DNA from: a virus | Virus record (IMG/VR): IMGVR_UViG_3300030090_004549 | Location: 1 to 25,373 of that record | Length of the DNA stretch: 25,373 nt | Direction: 5' to 3' (one strand) | Shown here: one piece after another, positions 1 through 9,000 of the stretch | How the letters are laid out: each line of letters starts with the position of its first letter | Numbering within the stretch: the stretch's first letter is position 1 | Translations under genes and position numbers: made by a program | The notes under the pieces: generated by a model | Told to the model about the DNA's origin: nothing | Database searches by the model: none | Seen by the model: only the letters and a program-made list of their open reading frames with translations

Positions 1-191
1 GAAAACGTTTTAACATCAGATATAGAAGTACCACCGTTAACAGCAGCGTATACTGTAGAAAATTTTAATTGATTAGTTAATATATTTTTAATATCATATT
101 CATAACCTTTGTAAACAAATTGTCCACAACAAGTTTTTGGTGTAGCACAAGAAGTTAAAACTATTAAAATTAATATTAATATTTTTTTCAT
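1..191 (-). CDS. Predicted small lipoprotein, 3' part outside the window
   Basis: The N-terminal 63 residues of an exported lipoprotein are visible; the rest lies beyond position 1. The start is Met-Lys-Lys, followed by a run of Ile/Leu/Val and a lipobox Leu-Thr-Ser-Cys with the modifiable Cys at residue 15. Residues 16-24 (ATPKTCCGQ) contain a Cys-Cys pair. The rest is a mixed sequence ending in GGTSISDVKTF at the edge. The ATG overlaps the stop of the upstream 714-residue gene by four bases (ATGA), so translation is probably coupled. Expected location is the inner or outer membrane facing the periplasm. By position, after ejection proteins and next to a one-TM protein, it could be an outer-membrane spanin subunit or a superinfection-exclusion lipoprotein. 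Nothing in the visible sequence proves either, and I do not recognise the family with certainty. The coding call is firm; the function is open. Confidence 0.8.
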   Translation of the reverse strand, partial: MKKILILILIVLTSCATPKTCCGQFVYKGYEYDIKNILTNQLKFSTVYAAVNGGTSISDVKTF

Positions 192-2332
192 TTTACAAGT
201 TTCTTTTCTGTTGTACCGTCATCGTATATAAAGATTAACAGTTTGTTTTTAGTTATTTTAGCAGGTCTACCTAATAAATCTGTAACAGCTACTAAGTTTG
301 CCATACGTTTTGGTAATGGACCAACCCAAGCACCTTGGCAATAGTCATAAGTTGCTCCACATATATTATCCCACTCGTTTTCACAACAATAAGCGTCTAC
401 ATCTATAACCCATGCATAACACGGGTCGTTTAACCAATAAGGTATACCTGCACCAGTAATACAACCAGCATCATACAAACAAGCGGTAGTATCATTAACG
501 TTGGCAGTTAAATCATAATTATAAGCATTAACATCCATACAACCATGTATTATTTCAATACAAGAGCCATTATCTGCATTAGCATCTTCGTTATAATTAA
601 AAGCTGTAGAGTCAGTACAACCATAAACAAATGGTATACAGTTACCATCATCAGTGTTAGCTATAGGATCGTAATTAAACATTGTAGGATCTATACAACC
701 ATATATATAAGGTACACAACTACCATCATCAGTATTTGCATTAGCATCATAATTAAATGCTAAAGGCTGCATACAACCTAATATTACAGGTGTACAACCA
801 CCATTATCTAAATTAGCTAAACTATCATAATTAAACGCCGTGCTATCAGTACAACCCCATATAGCTTCTGTTTGACAATCACCATTGTTGTAATCAGCAG
901 TAAAACCTTGAGTATAATATTCTAAATATTGTGGATCTGTACAGCCGGGTTCATAATAGCAACTACTATCACTAGTGTTGGCATTGTTATCATAATTATA
1001 AGCTGTTGAATCCATACATCCATAAACATAAGGCGTGCATATTGTAGGGCAATTTGGCAAAGCTATGTATTTATCTGGAAACAACATTATTCTGTCACTC
1101 CAAGGGTTTGTACCACCTGAAGCTATAACAACACCTTCTGGGTTTATTAATTTAAAACCTATTTGATCTATAGTAGCGTCAGAGCTTGTTTGTGAGTAAG
1201 CTCTAATTGTAACTGGGTGGTTTGATTTTAATTCTAAATTTATAGTTTCAATAAATGAACTTATATTAGTGTAAGGACCATATGAATTACCTAATTGATT
1301 TACTACAACGTAAGCGCCTAACCAACCATCACCACCACCATCAGTAAGCTCTAGTACATAACCACAAGTGTCTTCCATAAGTGGTGTGTTAGCTATAGGG
1401 TTAAAATCGAACATAGTGCTATCCATACAACCTATTACTCTAGGTGTAACGCATAATGCTGGGTTATCTATATCGGCCGCTGGATTAAACTCTAAGTAAG
1501 CTGGATTAGGACAACCAACAACAGGTATCCAGCTACAGTCTTTCATTATAAACACATCTGATGTGTCACCGTGACCAAAGTTTAAGTTGTCACCTGGTGT
1601 TAAACTATATATAGTATCACCACACTCATCTGTAATTAAGGCATAACCATCAACACCACCAAAACAACTTCCACATATTCCATCACCATACGAGTCATAT
1701 ATCATAAACTCAACTGTATCACCTATTGGTACACATATTGTTTCGGTATAAGTATTACCAGTACCTACGCTCCAAAAAAATCCTTGTGGTATACTATATA
1801 AAACACTATCATCTTGATTTATAATACTCATAGATGTTTCGCCAGAATATGTGTCTGGCACAAACTCTATTGTTATAGATGTTTTTGTAGTATCTAAACA
1901 ATCGTCTTGTGGTGGTGGTATTGCTAAACAAACATCAGGTATATTAGCTAGAGGATTATAATTATCATATGATGGGTCCATACAACCTTCAATACATGTA
2001 AATTCACTAGCATATATTGTATCGGTAAAACTACCATCAGCCATTTCCAAAACCATCCAAAAACCCTCTGAACTAGCAAAAGGATCACCTGGACTATAAT
2101 TATTATAAAAAGAATAATTAGTTTGGTTTTGATTACCCCAACCCCAACTATAAGTATTATAAGGTGTACCTCTATGAATATTAGCTATAACACATCCACT
2201 GTCTAGTGGTTGCCACTCTACCCAAGTTCTTGCATAGCCATACATACACGTGTCAGTAGCTACTAATGTAGGAACACAATTTTGTGCAAAACTAAATATA
2301 GGTAATAATAATAATAATAAAATATTTTTCAT
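188..2332 (-). CDS. Secreted Cys-rich repeat protein with T9SS-like C-terminus
   Basis: The protein has 714 residues. Residues 1-16 are a signal peptide (Met-Lys-Asn, six Leu, then FSFA) with likely cleavage before Gln17, a pattern typical of Bacteroidota. Ten copies of a 21-24-residue unit G-C-x-D-x(3)-[FY]-N-Y-x(3)-A-N-x-D-[DN]-G-x-C follow. Isolated copies start at residues 116, 273 and 301, and seven form an array at 438-618. Between them are two beta-type domains, one with DSYGDGIC (213-220) and one with GGGDGW (332-337). Residues 648-665 hold a YCCE-x-EWD-x-IC type motif. The end (681-714, with TDLLGRP and FIYDDGTTEKK) resembles the last strands of type IX secretion sorting domains. Such modules are common in flavobacterial surface and secreted proteins, so a host origin of the gene is plausible. 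The ATG follows the upstream TAA with no gap. A virion tail fibre is less likely because of the signal peptide. The molecular role is unknown. Confidence 0.85.
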   Translation of the reverse strand: MKNILLLLLLPIFSFAQNCVPTLVATDTCMYGYARTWVEWQPLDSGCVIANIHRGTPYNTYSWGWGNQNQTNYSFYNNYSPGDPFASSEGFWMVLEMADGSFTDTIYASEFTCIEGCMDPSYDNYNPLANIPDVCLAIPPPQDDCLDTTKTSITIEFVPDTYSGETSMSIINQDDSVLYSIPQGFFWSVGTGNTYTETICVPIGDTVEFMIYDSYGDGICGSCFGGVDGYALITDECGDTIYSLTPGDNLNFGHGDTSDVFIMKDCSWIPVVGCPNPAYLEFNPAADIDNPALCVTPRVIGCMDSTMFDFNPIANTPLMEDTCGYVLELTDGGGDGWLGAYVVVNQLGNSYGPYTNISSFIETINLELKSNHPVTIRAYSQTSSDATIDQIGFKLINPEGVVIASGGTNPWSDRIMLFPDKYIALPNCPTICTPYVYGCMDSTAYNYDNNANTSDSSCYYEPGCTDPQYLEYYTQGFTADYNNGDCQTEAIWGCTDSTAFNYDSLANLDNGGCTPVILGCMQPLAFNYDANANTDDGSCVPYIYGCIDPTMFNYDPIANTDDGNCIPFVYGCTDSTAFNYNEDANADNGSCIEIIHGCMDVNAYNYDLTANVNDTTACLYDAGCITGAGIPYWLNDPCYAWVIDVDAYCCENEWDNICGATYDYCQGAWVGPLPKRMANLVAVTDLLGRPAKITKNKLLIFIYDDGTTEKKLVK
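479..1021 (-). repeat. Coding tandem repeat array, about 72-78 bp units
   Basis: Seven consecutive units encode the Gly-Cys-x-Asp ... Asn-Tyr ... Ala-Asn ... Gly-x-Cys module (residues 438-618 of the secreted protein). On the plus strand the blocks TACAACC and CATAATTAAA (or CGTAATTAAA) recur at each period with near-identical spacing. The units are similar but not identical in DNA, so the array is old enough to have diverged yet still offers short homologies for unequal recombination. Two conserved Cys per unit suggest one disulfide per module after export. The Asp/Asn-rich cores could bind calcium, as in thrombospondin type 3-like repeats, but this is inference. Confidence 0.85.
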
Positions 2333-2692
2333 TTAAAAATCACTCATTAATTGATTATCTATTTCTTCTTGTACTTCTTCTCTTGTAGCGGCTAATGTAA
2401 AACTAAGATCAGCTTGAAACCTAGCGACTTCTTCACCATCTTTAAATATTATAATTGTAGGAACAGATGCTATTTTATATTTTTTCTGTGCATCAACATC
2501 TTTAGCAACATCTGTGTAACCTATAGTATTACAATCTTTTAAACTTTGTACCCAAGAAACGTCATTAGCTTTATTCCAACTAGCATTAAACTGAACCACT
2601 TTTATTTGACCAAAACATATACTAGCAAATAACATAAAAACAATTATCAACATGTATATAACGCGAGTTGGCCAGTTAATATTATCTGTCAT
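2333..2692 (-). CDS. Exported thioredoxin-like protein lacking the CxxC site
   Basis: The protein has 119 residues with a hydrophobic stretch at 11-27, followed by a thioredoxin-like fold. The beta strand IKVVQFNASW (30-39) sits where thioredoxins have the strand before the active site. The canonical W-C-G-P-C is replaced by W39-N-K-A-N43, so both catalytic Cys are missing. The cis-proline loop is kept as A-S-V-P78-T, followed by IIIFKDGEE (80-88), the standard thioredoxin strand and turn. Thiol-disulfide exchange through a CxxC is therefore impossible; only Cys26 and Cys54 remain. The ATG used overlaps the previous gene by 11 bp. An internal ATG at residue 14 (2651-2653) would avoid the overlap and give a classic signal peptide ending CFG|Q, so it may be the true start. 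It sits with three other envelope genes and may act as a binding scaffold or chaperone. I recall similar proteins in marine flavobacterial phages. Confidence 0.85.
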   Translation of the reverse strand: MTDNINWPTRVIYMLIIVFMLFASICFGQIKVVQFNASWNKANDVSWVQSLKDCNTIGYTDVAKDVDAQKKYKIASVPTIIIFKDGEEVARFQADLSFTLAATREEVQEEIDNQLMSDF

Positions 2693-2993
2693 AAAGCTTG
2701 TCTTCTATTTTTTCTAATGTTTTTTTAATTTCATCAACATCAGTTTTTGTGTCCATAATAGTTTGTCTTATCATTTGATCTTTCATGTCAAACTCCATAC
2801 GTGTAACCTCTGCGTCTGGAAGCTTTTCTTCCCACTCAGGATTCCACTCGTTAGCTGGTAGCTCTTTTGCTTCTGCTATATCAGCTTGTAATGTAAACCA
2901 CATGCCAGCTAAAGTTGCTATCGCAAAGCCAGCACCTATTATTGTTTTTATGCTTAATTTAAACGATGTATCTTCATTTAATTCTTTTGCCAT
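2682..2993 (-). CDS. One-TM coiled-coil protein, holin-position candidate
   Basis: The protein has 103 residues. A polar N-terminus (MAKELNEDTSFKLS) is followed by one predicted transmembrane segment, about residues 15-37 (from IKTIIGAGFAIATLAG). The acidic, Trp-containing part AKELPANEWNPEWEEK comes next. The C-terminus (about 64-103) is heptad-like, with Met, Ile and Leu at regular spacing and many charged residues, consistent with a coiled coil. The architecture resembles XhlA-type holin accessory proteins, but with reversed order of TM and coil. The gene comes directly after the ejection-protein genes and overlaps the next gene by 11 bp, where T7-like phages carry tail-fibre and lysis genes. 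A holin, antiholin or inner-membrane spanin role is possible from position and topology only. I recall homologues in uncultured marine flavophages, where they remain hypothetical. The start is ATG with no Shine-Dalgarno motif. Confidence 0.8.
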   Translation of the reverse strand: MAKELNEDTSFKLSIKTIIGAGFAIATLAGMWFTLQADIAEAKELPANEWNPEWEEKLPDAEVTRMEFDMKDQMIRQTIMDTKTDVDEIKKTLEKIEDKLYDR

Positions 2994-3031
2994 TTTTGCT
3001 TTTTATATATATATTATACAATCACTTGTTT

Positions 3032-6000
3032 TTAACGGTTTTTACTTTTTCTTTTGTTTTCAAGTTCTATGATTTTTTTAACTCTATCTTCTTCATATTT
3101 AAGCTCTTTTATTTGACTAGGAGATAAACCTAAGTTCATAAGCATGTTTACTTGTTCGTTTTTATTCATTTTAAACAAATCAATTTCTCTTTGCTCGCTT
3201 TTATCAGGAACGTAATTTTGTATATCAGACACTTGTTTGTCTATTTTGTTTTTGTTTTTGTCGCGTAGTTTCATTATAGCGTCAACTCGATCTTTTTCTA
3301 GCTTATAATTTTTAGGATTTAAACCATTTTGTTGTAATATACGCTCTTGCTCTCTTTTATTTAAATCATATATAGTTTTTTCGGTTTCTAGTATATCTAT
3401 TTCTTGTTTTGTTTTACCTGGGTATTTTTTCTTTAGTTTAGTTTCTTTATTAATTTGTTTTTGATTTTCTTTAACACGCTGTCTGGCTTCTTGTAAAGAT
3501 TTATTTTCAATGCCAACATCCCACTTACTCCAACCAGCTAATACAGCTACTCTTTGCCACCAAGCATTTTGATTATCTAAACCAGCACTTATATTTTGCA
3601 TTTTTCTATGTAATCTAGCTAATGGTATATTTGTAAGACCTTCTATAAATGTTGTTGTCATTTGCCACAAAGGATTTTCTATATCAAGTAAAGACATTTC
3701 TTTTATAGCGTCTTTATTCCAGTCTAAACTTCTTTCAGCACTTCTTAATTTTCTTATTTTAATACCTATAGGTGGAGATATTTGTAGTAACTCTTCCCAA
3801 GCTGGTGTTTTAAAAAACTCTTTGCTTTTTTGGTTGTCAACTAATTTAATAGCATAGTTTTTAAGTGTAGAAATAACAGCACCACCAACACCCATACCTT
3901 TTAATATATTATCAAGAGTACCATTTATTACTCTATCTTTTTTAGTCTTAAAAAAATCTTCATCTTTCTCGTCATCGTCAAACATCATTGCGAAAAGAGC
4001 TGTTTGTAAACCATAAAATATAACACTTTGTACAGCTCCATAATATATTATTTTAGATATATTAGCCATATCACTTTGTTTTTGCGTAGTATATGGTGGT
4101 GAAATTCTTCTATTTACTAAATCTAAACTAGATTTTTTAATTAACCTTACGTATTGTGACGTTACGTTTTGAAACGCTAATATTAATCTACCAAGAGTTG
4201 ATCTTTGTTGCTGTGATACCATATCAGGCCTAGATGACTGTTGAGTTGCTTCTGCAACTTCCATAAAGTCATTAAAAGCTTTTTCAGTAGCTTCTGCTTT
4301 CGTTAAGCCTTGTTTTATATAAGTGTTAATTCTATTTCTATAAAAACTAGCACCACCAATAGCAATAGCAAAACTATCACCCATTTGTGTAGGTAAAAAA
4401 CCTAGATTTAATATATACTTTATAGCAGCTCTAACAGGATTACGAGATGAAGCAACTTCTCTAGCTATTTCACTAGCGTTTACATCAAAAGCAGCACCAG
4501 ATCTTCTTTGTTTTAAGAAGTCTGAATTAAATAAAGCAGCAAAATCTGCCCAAAATTGTTTTTGATTAGCAAAAGCTTTAGCAGCTTTAAATATATTATT
4601 ATCTGCAAAATTTATAAAGTTAACAAAAGAAAGTTGCTGTAATAAAGCAGATCTAATATTAAAGAACATCGTAGCACCAACAGAACCGTTAATCCAATCA
4701 AGCCAAGCATTAACTATTCTATTATTACCAGTAGGTCTATTTGAGCCAGTTTTATTTACATAAAGCATATCTTGTAATGCTTCTACAAAATTATCACCAA
4801 ATATAGCTCTAATTTTATTTATATTTTCACTAGAAAATATAATATCTGCATTTTCTTGATATTCTGCAAAAAACTTAGCTCTACCAACTCTACCTGTAGC
4901 ATCGACTAAATCGTATTTAATATTACTAATTTCCCAACTATCACCAGGTTGCACATAACCTTCTTTCATCCTAGATATTTCACCAACAATATCTGCAAAA
5001 TTTTGTAGTGTAGTATCATTTTTAATAAAATTTACTAGTTGTGCTTGATCTGTTTTGCTAAGTCCTGGTATTTCAAAGCCAAATTTATCCCATAAATAAA
5101 CTCTTATACTATCTTCAACAGTAAAATCACCATCAAGTATTTTTTCACCTAAACGTTTACGTACTTTTGGCATAGCTTTTATTAAAGCTCTATAGTCGTT
5201 TGCTATAGCTTGTTTAGCCCTATTTAACTCTCTATATGCTTTGTTTAAAGGTTTTATTAAAGCTCTTTCAAAAAAGTCTCTGTGCTCGTTACCTTTTTTA
5301 CTTCTACCTATAAAATTATATAATAATCCTACAAAGTCTTCATGTGATGGTGGTACAAAAAGTCTAAACCTACCTTTTCCAGCTCCACGTTTTCTAGCTT
5401 TTGCATCTGAAAAACGTTTTTTTGAATCAATACCAGCTATATCTTCTAATATATTATTAAAATCAGTATCTAATGTTTTACTAAATTGAACTCTAACTTG
5501 TTGCACTTTAGATTTAATATCTAGTTGATCTAAAACTTGTTTAACAGCTTTTACATTAGACAAAGCATCATCAACAAAATACATATCGTTATATCCTTCT
5601 GCAAACTTATTAAGCATCCACACTGCTTTTGCTTGACCAGTACTATCACCTAATCCAGTTATATTTTTTAAAGGTATGTTTATTCCTTTTGACTTTAGCC
5701 AACCTTGTATCGCCGAAGCACTTTCTGGCGGTCTTGCTGTTAAAACAAAAACATTACTTGGTCCAAACTTTTTTATTTGATTACGCATTTTTTGTAATAA
5801 AGGCCCTTCAATACCACCTCTAACCTTAACAAAGTCACTAAAATCAAAAGTGTAGCCTTGTTCTGCTAAATCTGGTCCTTGTATAGGCCATTCACCACTT
5901 GTTATTTTTATAGTTTTATCACCTTTTTTAGCTATAATAAAGTTTTTACCTTTATCAATAAGTGTTTCATCAAAATCAAAAGTACTCATACCTCTAGAAG

Positions 6001-9000
6001 TTTTACTGTACTGTACTGTTTGTCTTGCGTTTTCTACTGATTTACTTAAGTTTACGCCAATTTCTTTATTAGCTGTTTCTTTTGCTGATTCTATAAATGC
6101 TTTTGTAAATTTTTCATCTAATAAACTAGCCGTTGTATCTACAAATTCTTTTTCATTAAGTAATGGCTCTACTCTAAACTGAACTTTACCATTTTTACCT
6201 AAAACCATACGGGCTTGTAAAGTTATTTTACCGTTTTTATCTTTGAGATCTAAATCTTCTATTATATTATCTGGATTAGCAATATTCCAGTCATTTTTTA
6301 TTTTTGATGTAGTTTTGTTAAGTTTTTCGTTATTAGTTACCATTCTAAAAAACTTATTACCTATTTGTATCATACCCTGAGGTGCTTTACCATACTTACC
6401 GCTAGAGTAAGCGTTCATAACATGGTCTAAAGTAACTTCAGTAGTAGTATAATATTTAGATCTACCATTATCCGTTAACCATTGCCTTTGGTTTTCGTTT
6501 AATTCAAAATTAACAATATCGCCTAAACCAGCTTTTTTAAGATCTGCTTGTAATTGCTCGTATTGATCTATCAACAGATCAGCCATTATATCATCAAAAA
6601 GCCTATTTGTATTAGGATCTATCGTTGGATTTTTAACATTGCCACCACCAAAAACAGATGGATATGTAACTATAATTTTATTGCCTTCAAGTTTAAATGA
6701 TACTAGCTGTGATACGCCTCTAGCTTTATGAAGCTTAACTTCTATACCAAGTGTAATAGCTTTAAGAAGAGGTATATATACATCTCCTTTTAATTTAAGT
6801 TTTGTTTTGTTTAAAACTTTTGTATACTTAGATATTATGTTTTTTATTCTATATTCAAAAGCATTACCTAAATTAAGTTTTTCACCTTTTTTACCAAGTT
6901 TGACTATATCACTAACAAGTTTTTGTTCTAAAACAGGATCATCAACAATTTCAGCATGCTCATTTGCTTTTACTATTTTATATATTTTTTCCGCAGCAAG
7001 ATCTTTATCTTTTTTAGAGTGTTCTCTTTGCCCTTTTTCAAATATTTTTTTAAACTTTATTTTAAGAGAATAATTTTTACCATCTTTCTCAACAACTTTA
7101 TCTAAACTAGTTTTATTAGTTTTTATATCGTTTAAAACATTTAATATATTATTAGCTAACCCATCTAGTATTTGTGTTCTAGAAAACTGTACATTTGGAT
7201 TTCTACCTATTACTACAGATAAGTTTTGAATATCAGTATCATCTATTGTCTCGCCTTTTAGTTCAGCTATTTGCTGTCTTTTTTCTGCAACTTCAGTTTC
7301 TTGAGCTACTTGCATTACAGCGTCTAACGTTAAAGAGTTTGCTAGGTATGTTGTTAGTTGATCTTTTCTAGTACCTTTTAAACCAGATCTAACACCTGTT
7401 ATAGGGTTTTTAAGCGGTTGATCAAAAAATGCAACAAAATTATCTTGTTGTTTTTGATCTCCTTCTACTTGCACTACTTTTTCATAAAGATTTACAGCTT
7501 GACCTTTTTTTATTTTATTAATTTCAGAAGGTTGTAATAAATTTTGATCTATAGCATTTTGAACATCTTCTACTCTAGTAAGTTTTCTTACAAATCTAGT
7601 AAAAACTTTTTCGTTATCAGGAACATTTCTTTCCATTTGAACTAAATCAGCAGTAAACATAGAGTTTATAATTTCTACTCTAAGTTTTGAAATAGTAGGT
7701 ATATACTTAGCACCTACACCTAGCATGTTTTTTACTTGTTTAAATATATAGGCATTAGCTTCTTTTTTCAACGCTATTTGTATGTTTCTAACACTTCGGC
7801 CAGTGTCATATGCTCGTAGTAAAACTTTACGCGCTGTTTCTAAAACCGTGTTATATGCTTCACTTCCAGTTTCAATACCTAGTGTTTTTCTTAACTTAGA
7901 TGTTTTAGGTTTTTTATCTAAATCAGCTTTTGCTTTTCTTCTTGCTTCTGCTTGAGGTGATATGTCTTGTTCTTCTATATCTTGTTGTTCTGTCGCGTCA
8001 GTATCTTCTATATCAAAAGTTCTTTCGCCTTCTTTAGTTCTTTTAGCAGCGTCAATACTTTTTTCTTGTTTTGTTTTAGCTGCTTCTGTAGCTAATTTCT
8101 TAGCAGCATCTAGTTTACCAAAACCTACATTTGCCATTATAAACTCACCTAATGTTATAGGTTCACCAGTATCTGTTTTTCTTTGCGCTGCAGGATTAAA
8201 ATTCATTAATCTATCAGCAACCCTATCTATAGTTTCTTCTGTTTGCTCAGGACTTAATCTTAAGCTTTTTATATAGTTATTTATAGCACCACCATCTTTT
8301 ATTATAGAGCTATATATTTTGTTAAATATATTTGGCTTTAAAAACTGTTCTCTAGTTTTAGCGCCTTGTTGCATTTTATTAATATCACTAACAAGTTCAG
8401 TTCTTGATAATTGAGTTTTACCACCAGTGTCGATAAACTGCTCTGCATAACTAATATCTCTACCAGCTCTAACATCTTTAGCAAAATTTTCCAAAAAGTT
8501 AAACATGCTCTCCGCATTATTAAATTCGAAGTTTTTATAATCTGTATTTTCTCGTATTGCCTTGTTATAAAACGGTATTAATTTTTGTAATAAACTAGTT
8601 CTTTTTTTGTAATATTTTCCTCTGTCAGCAACTTGATCTGAAAATTTATTAAACCATTCTACATTAACATCTGAAGATATACCTCTACCTTTACTATCAT
8701 CGTCTACTGCTTTTTCTACTTGCCTATAAGTTTTTTTATCTAATTTAGATTTTAGTACTTTTTTAAAATTAGTTATAAGTTCTTTTTTCTTTTTTGTACT
8801 AAGATTATAAAACTTGTTATCTGTTATATTATGAAAAACCTCGTGTGATCCAACACGCTCATAAGCACCTACTTCTACAGCTCTTTCTCTATCTATAAAC
8901 ACAGTACCATCTTCAAATTTAATACCTTCAGCTCCTTCGTATTCAATTATTGCTCCTTCTCCTAGTTTTTTACTAACCGCTGTATTAAAAGCATCACTAA

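Noticed and set aside
545-763. Plus-strand open frame across the Cys-repeat array
   Set aside because: It is the antisense shadow of the repeats; low complexity, Ile/Thr/Tyr-rich and without a plausible start context.
479-1021. Regular repeats that could suggest a CRISPR array
   Set aside because: The repeats are imperfect, lie inside a continuous coding frame and encode a protein module; there are no unique spacers between identical repeats.
5241-5489. Plus-strand open frames inside the giant gene (also near 6807, 7962, 9627 and 9867)
   Set aside because: They are antisense to a continuous 2586-residue frame with recognised domains and have no independent coding signal.
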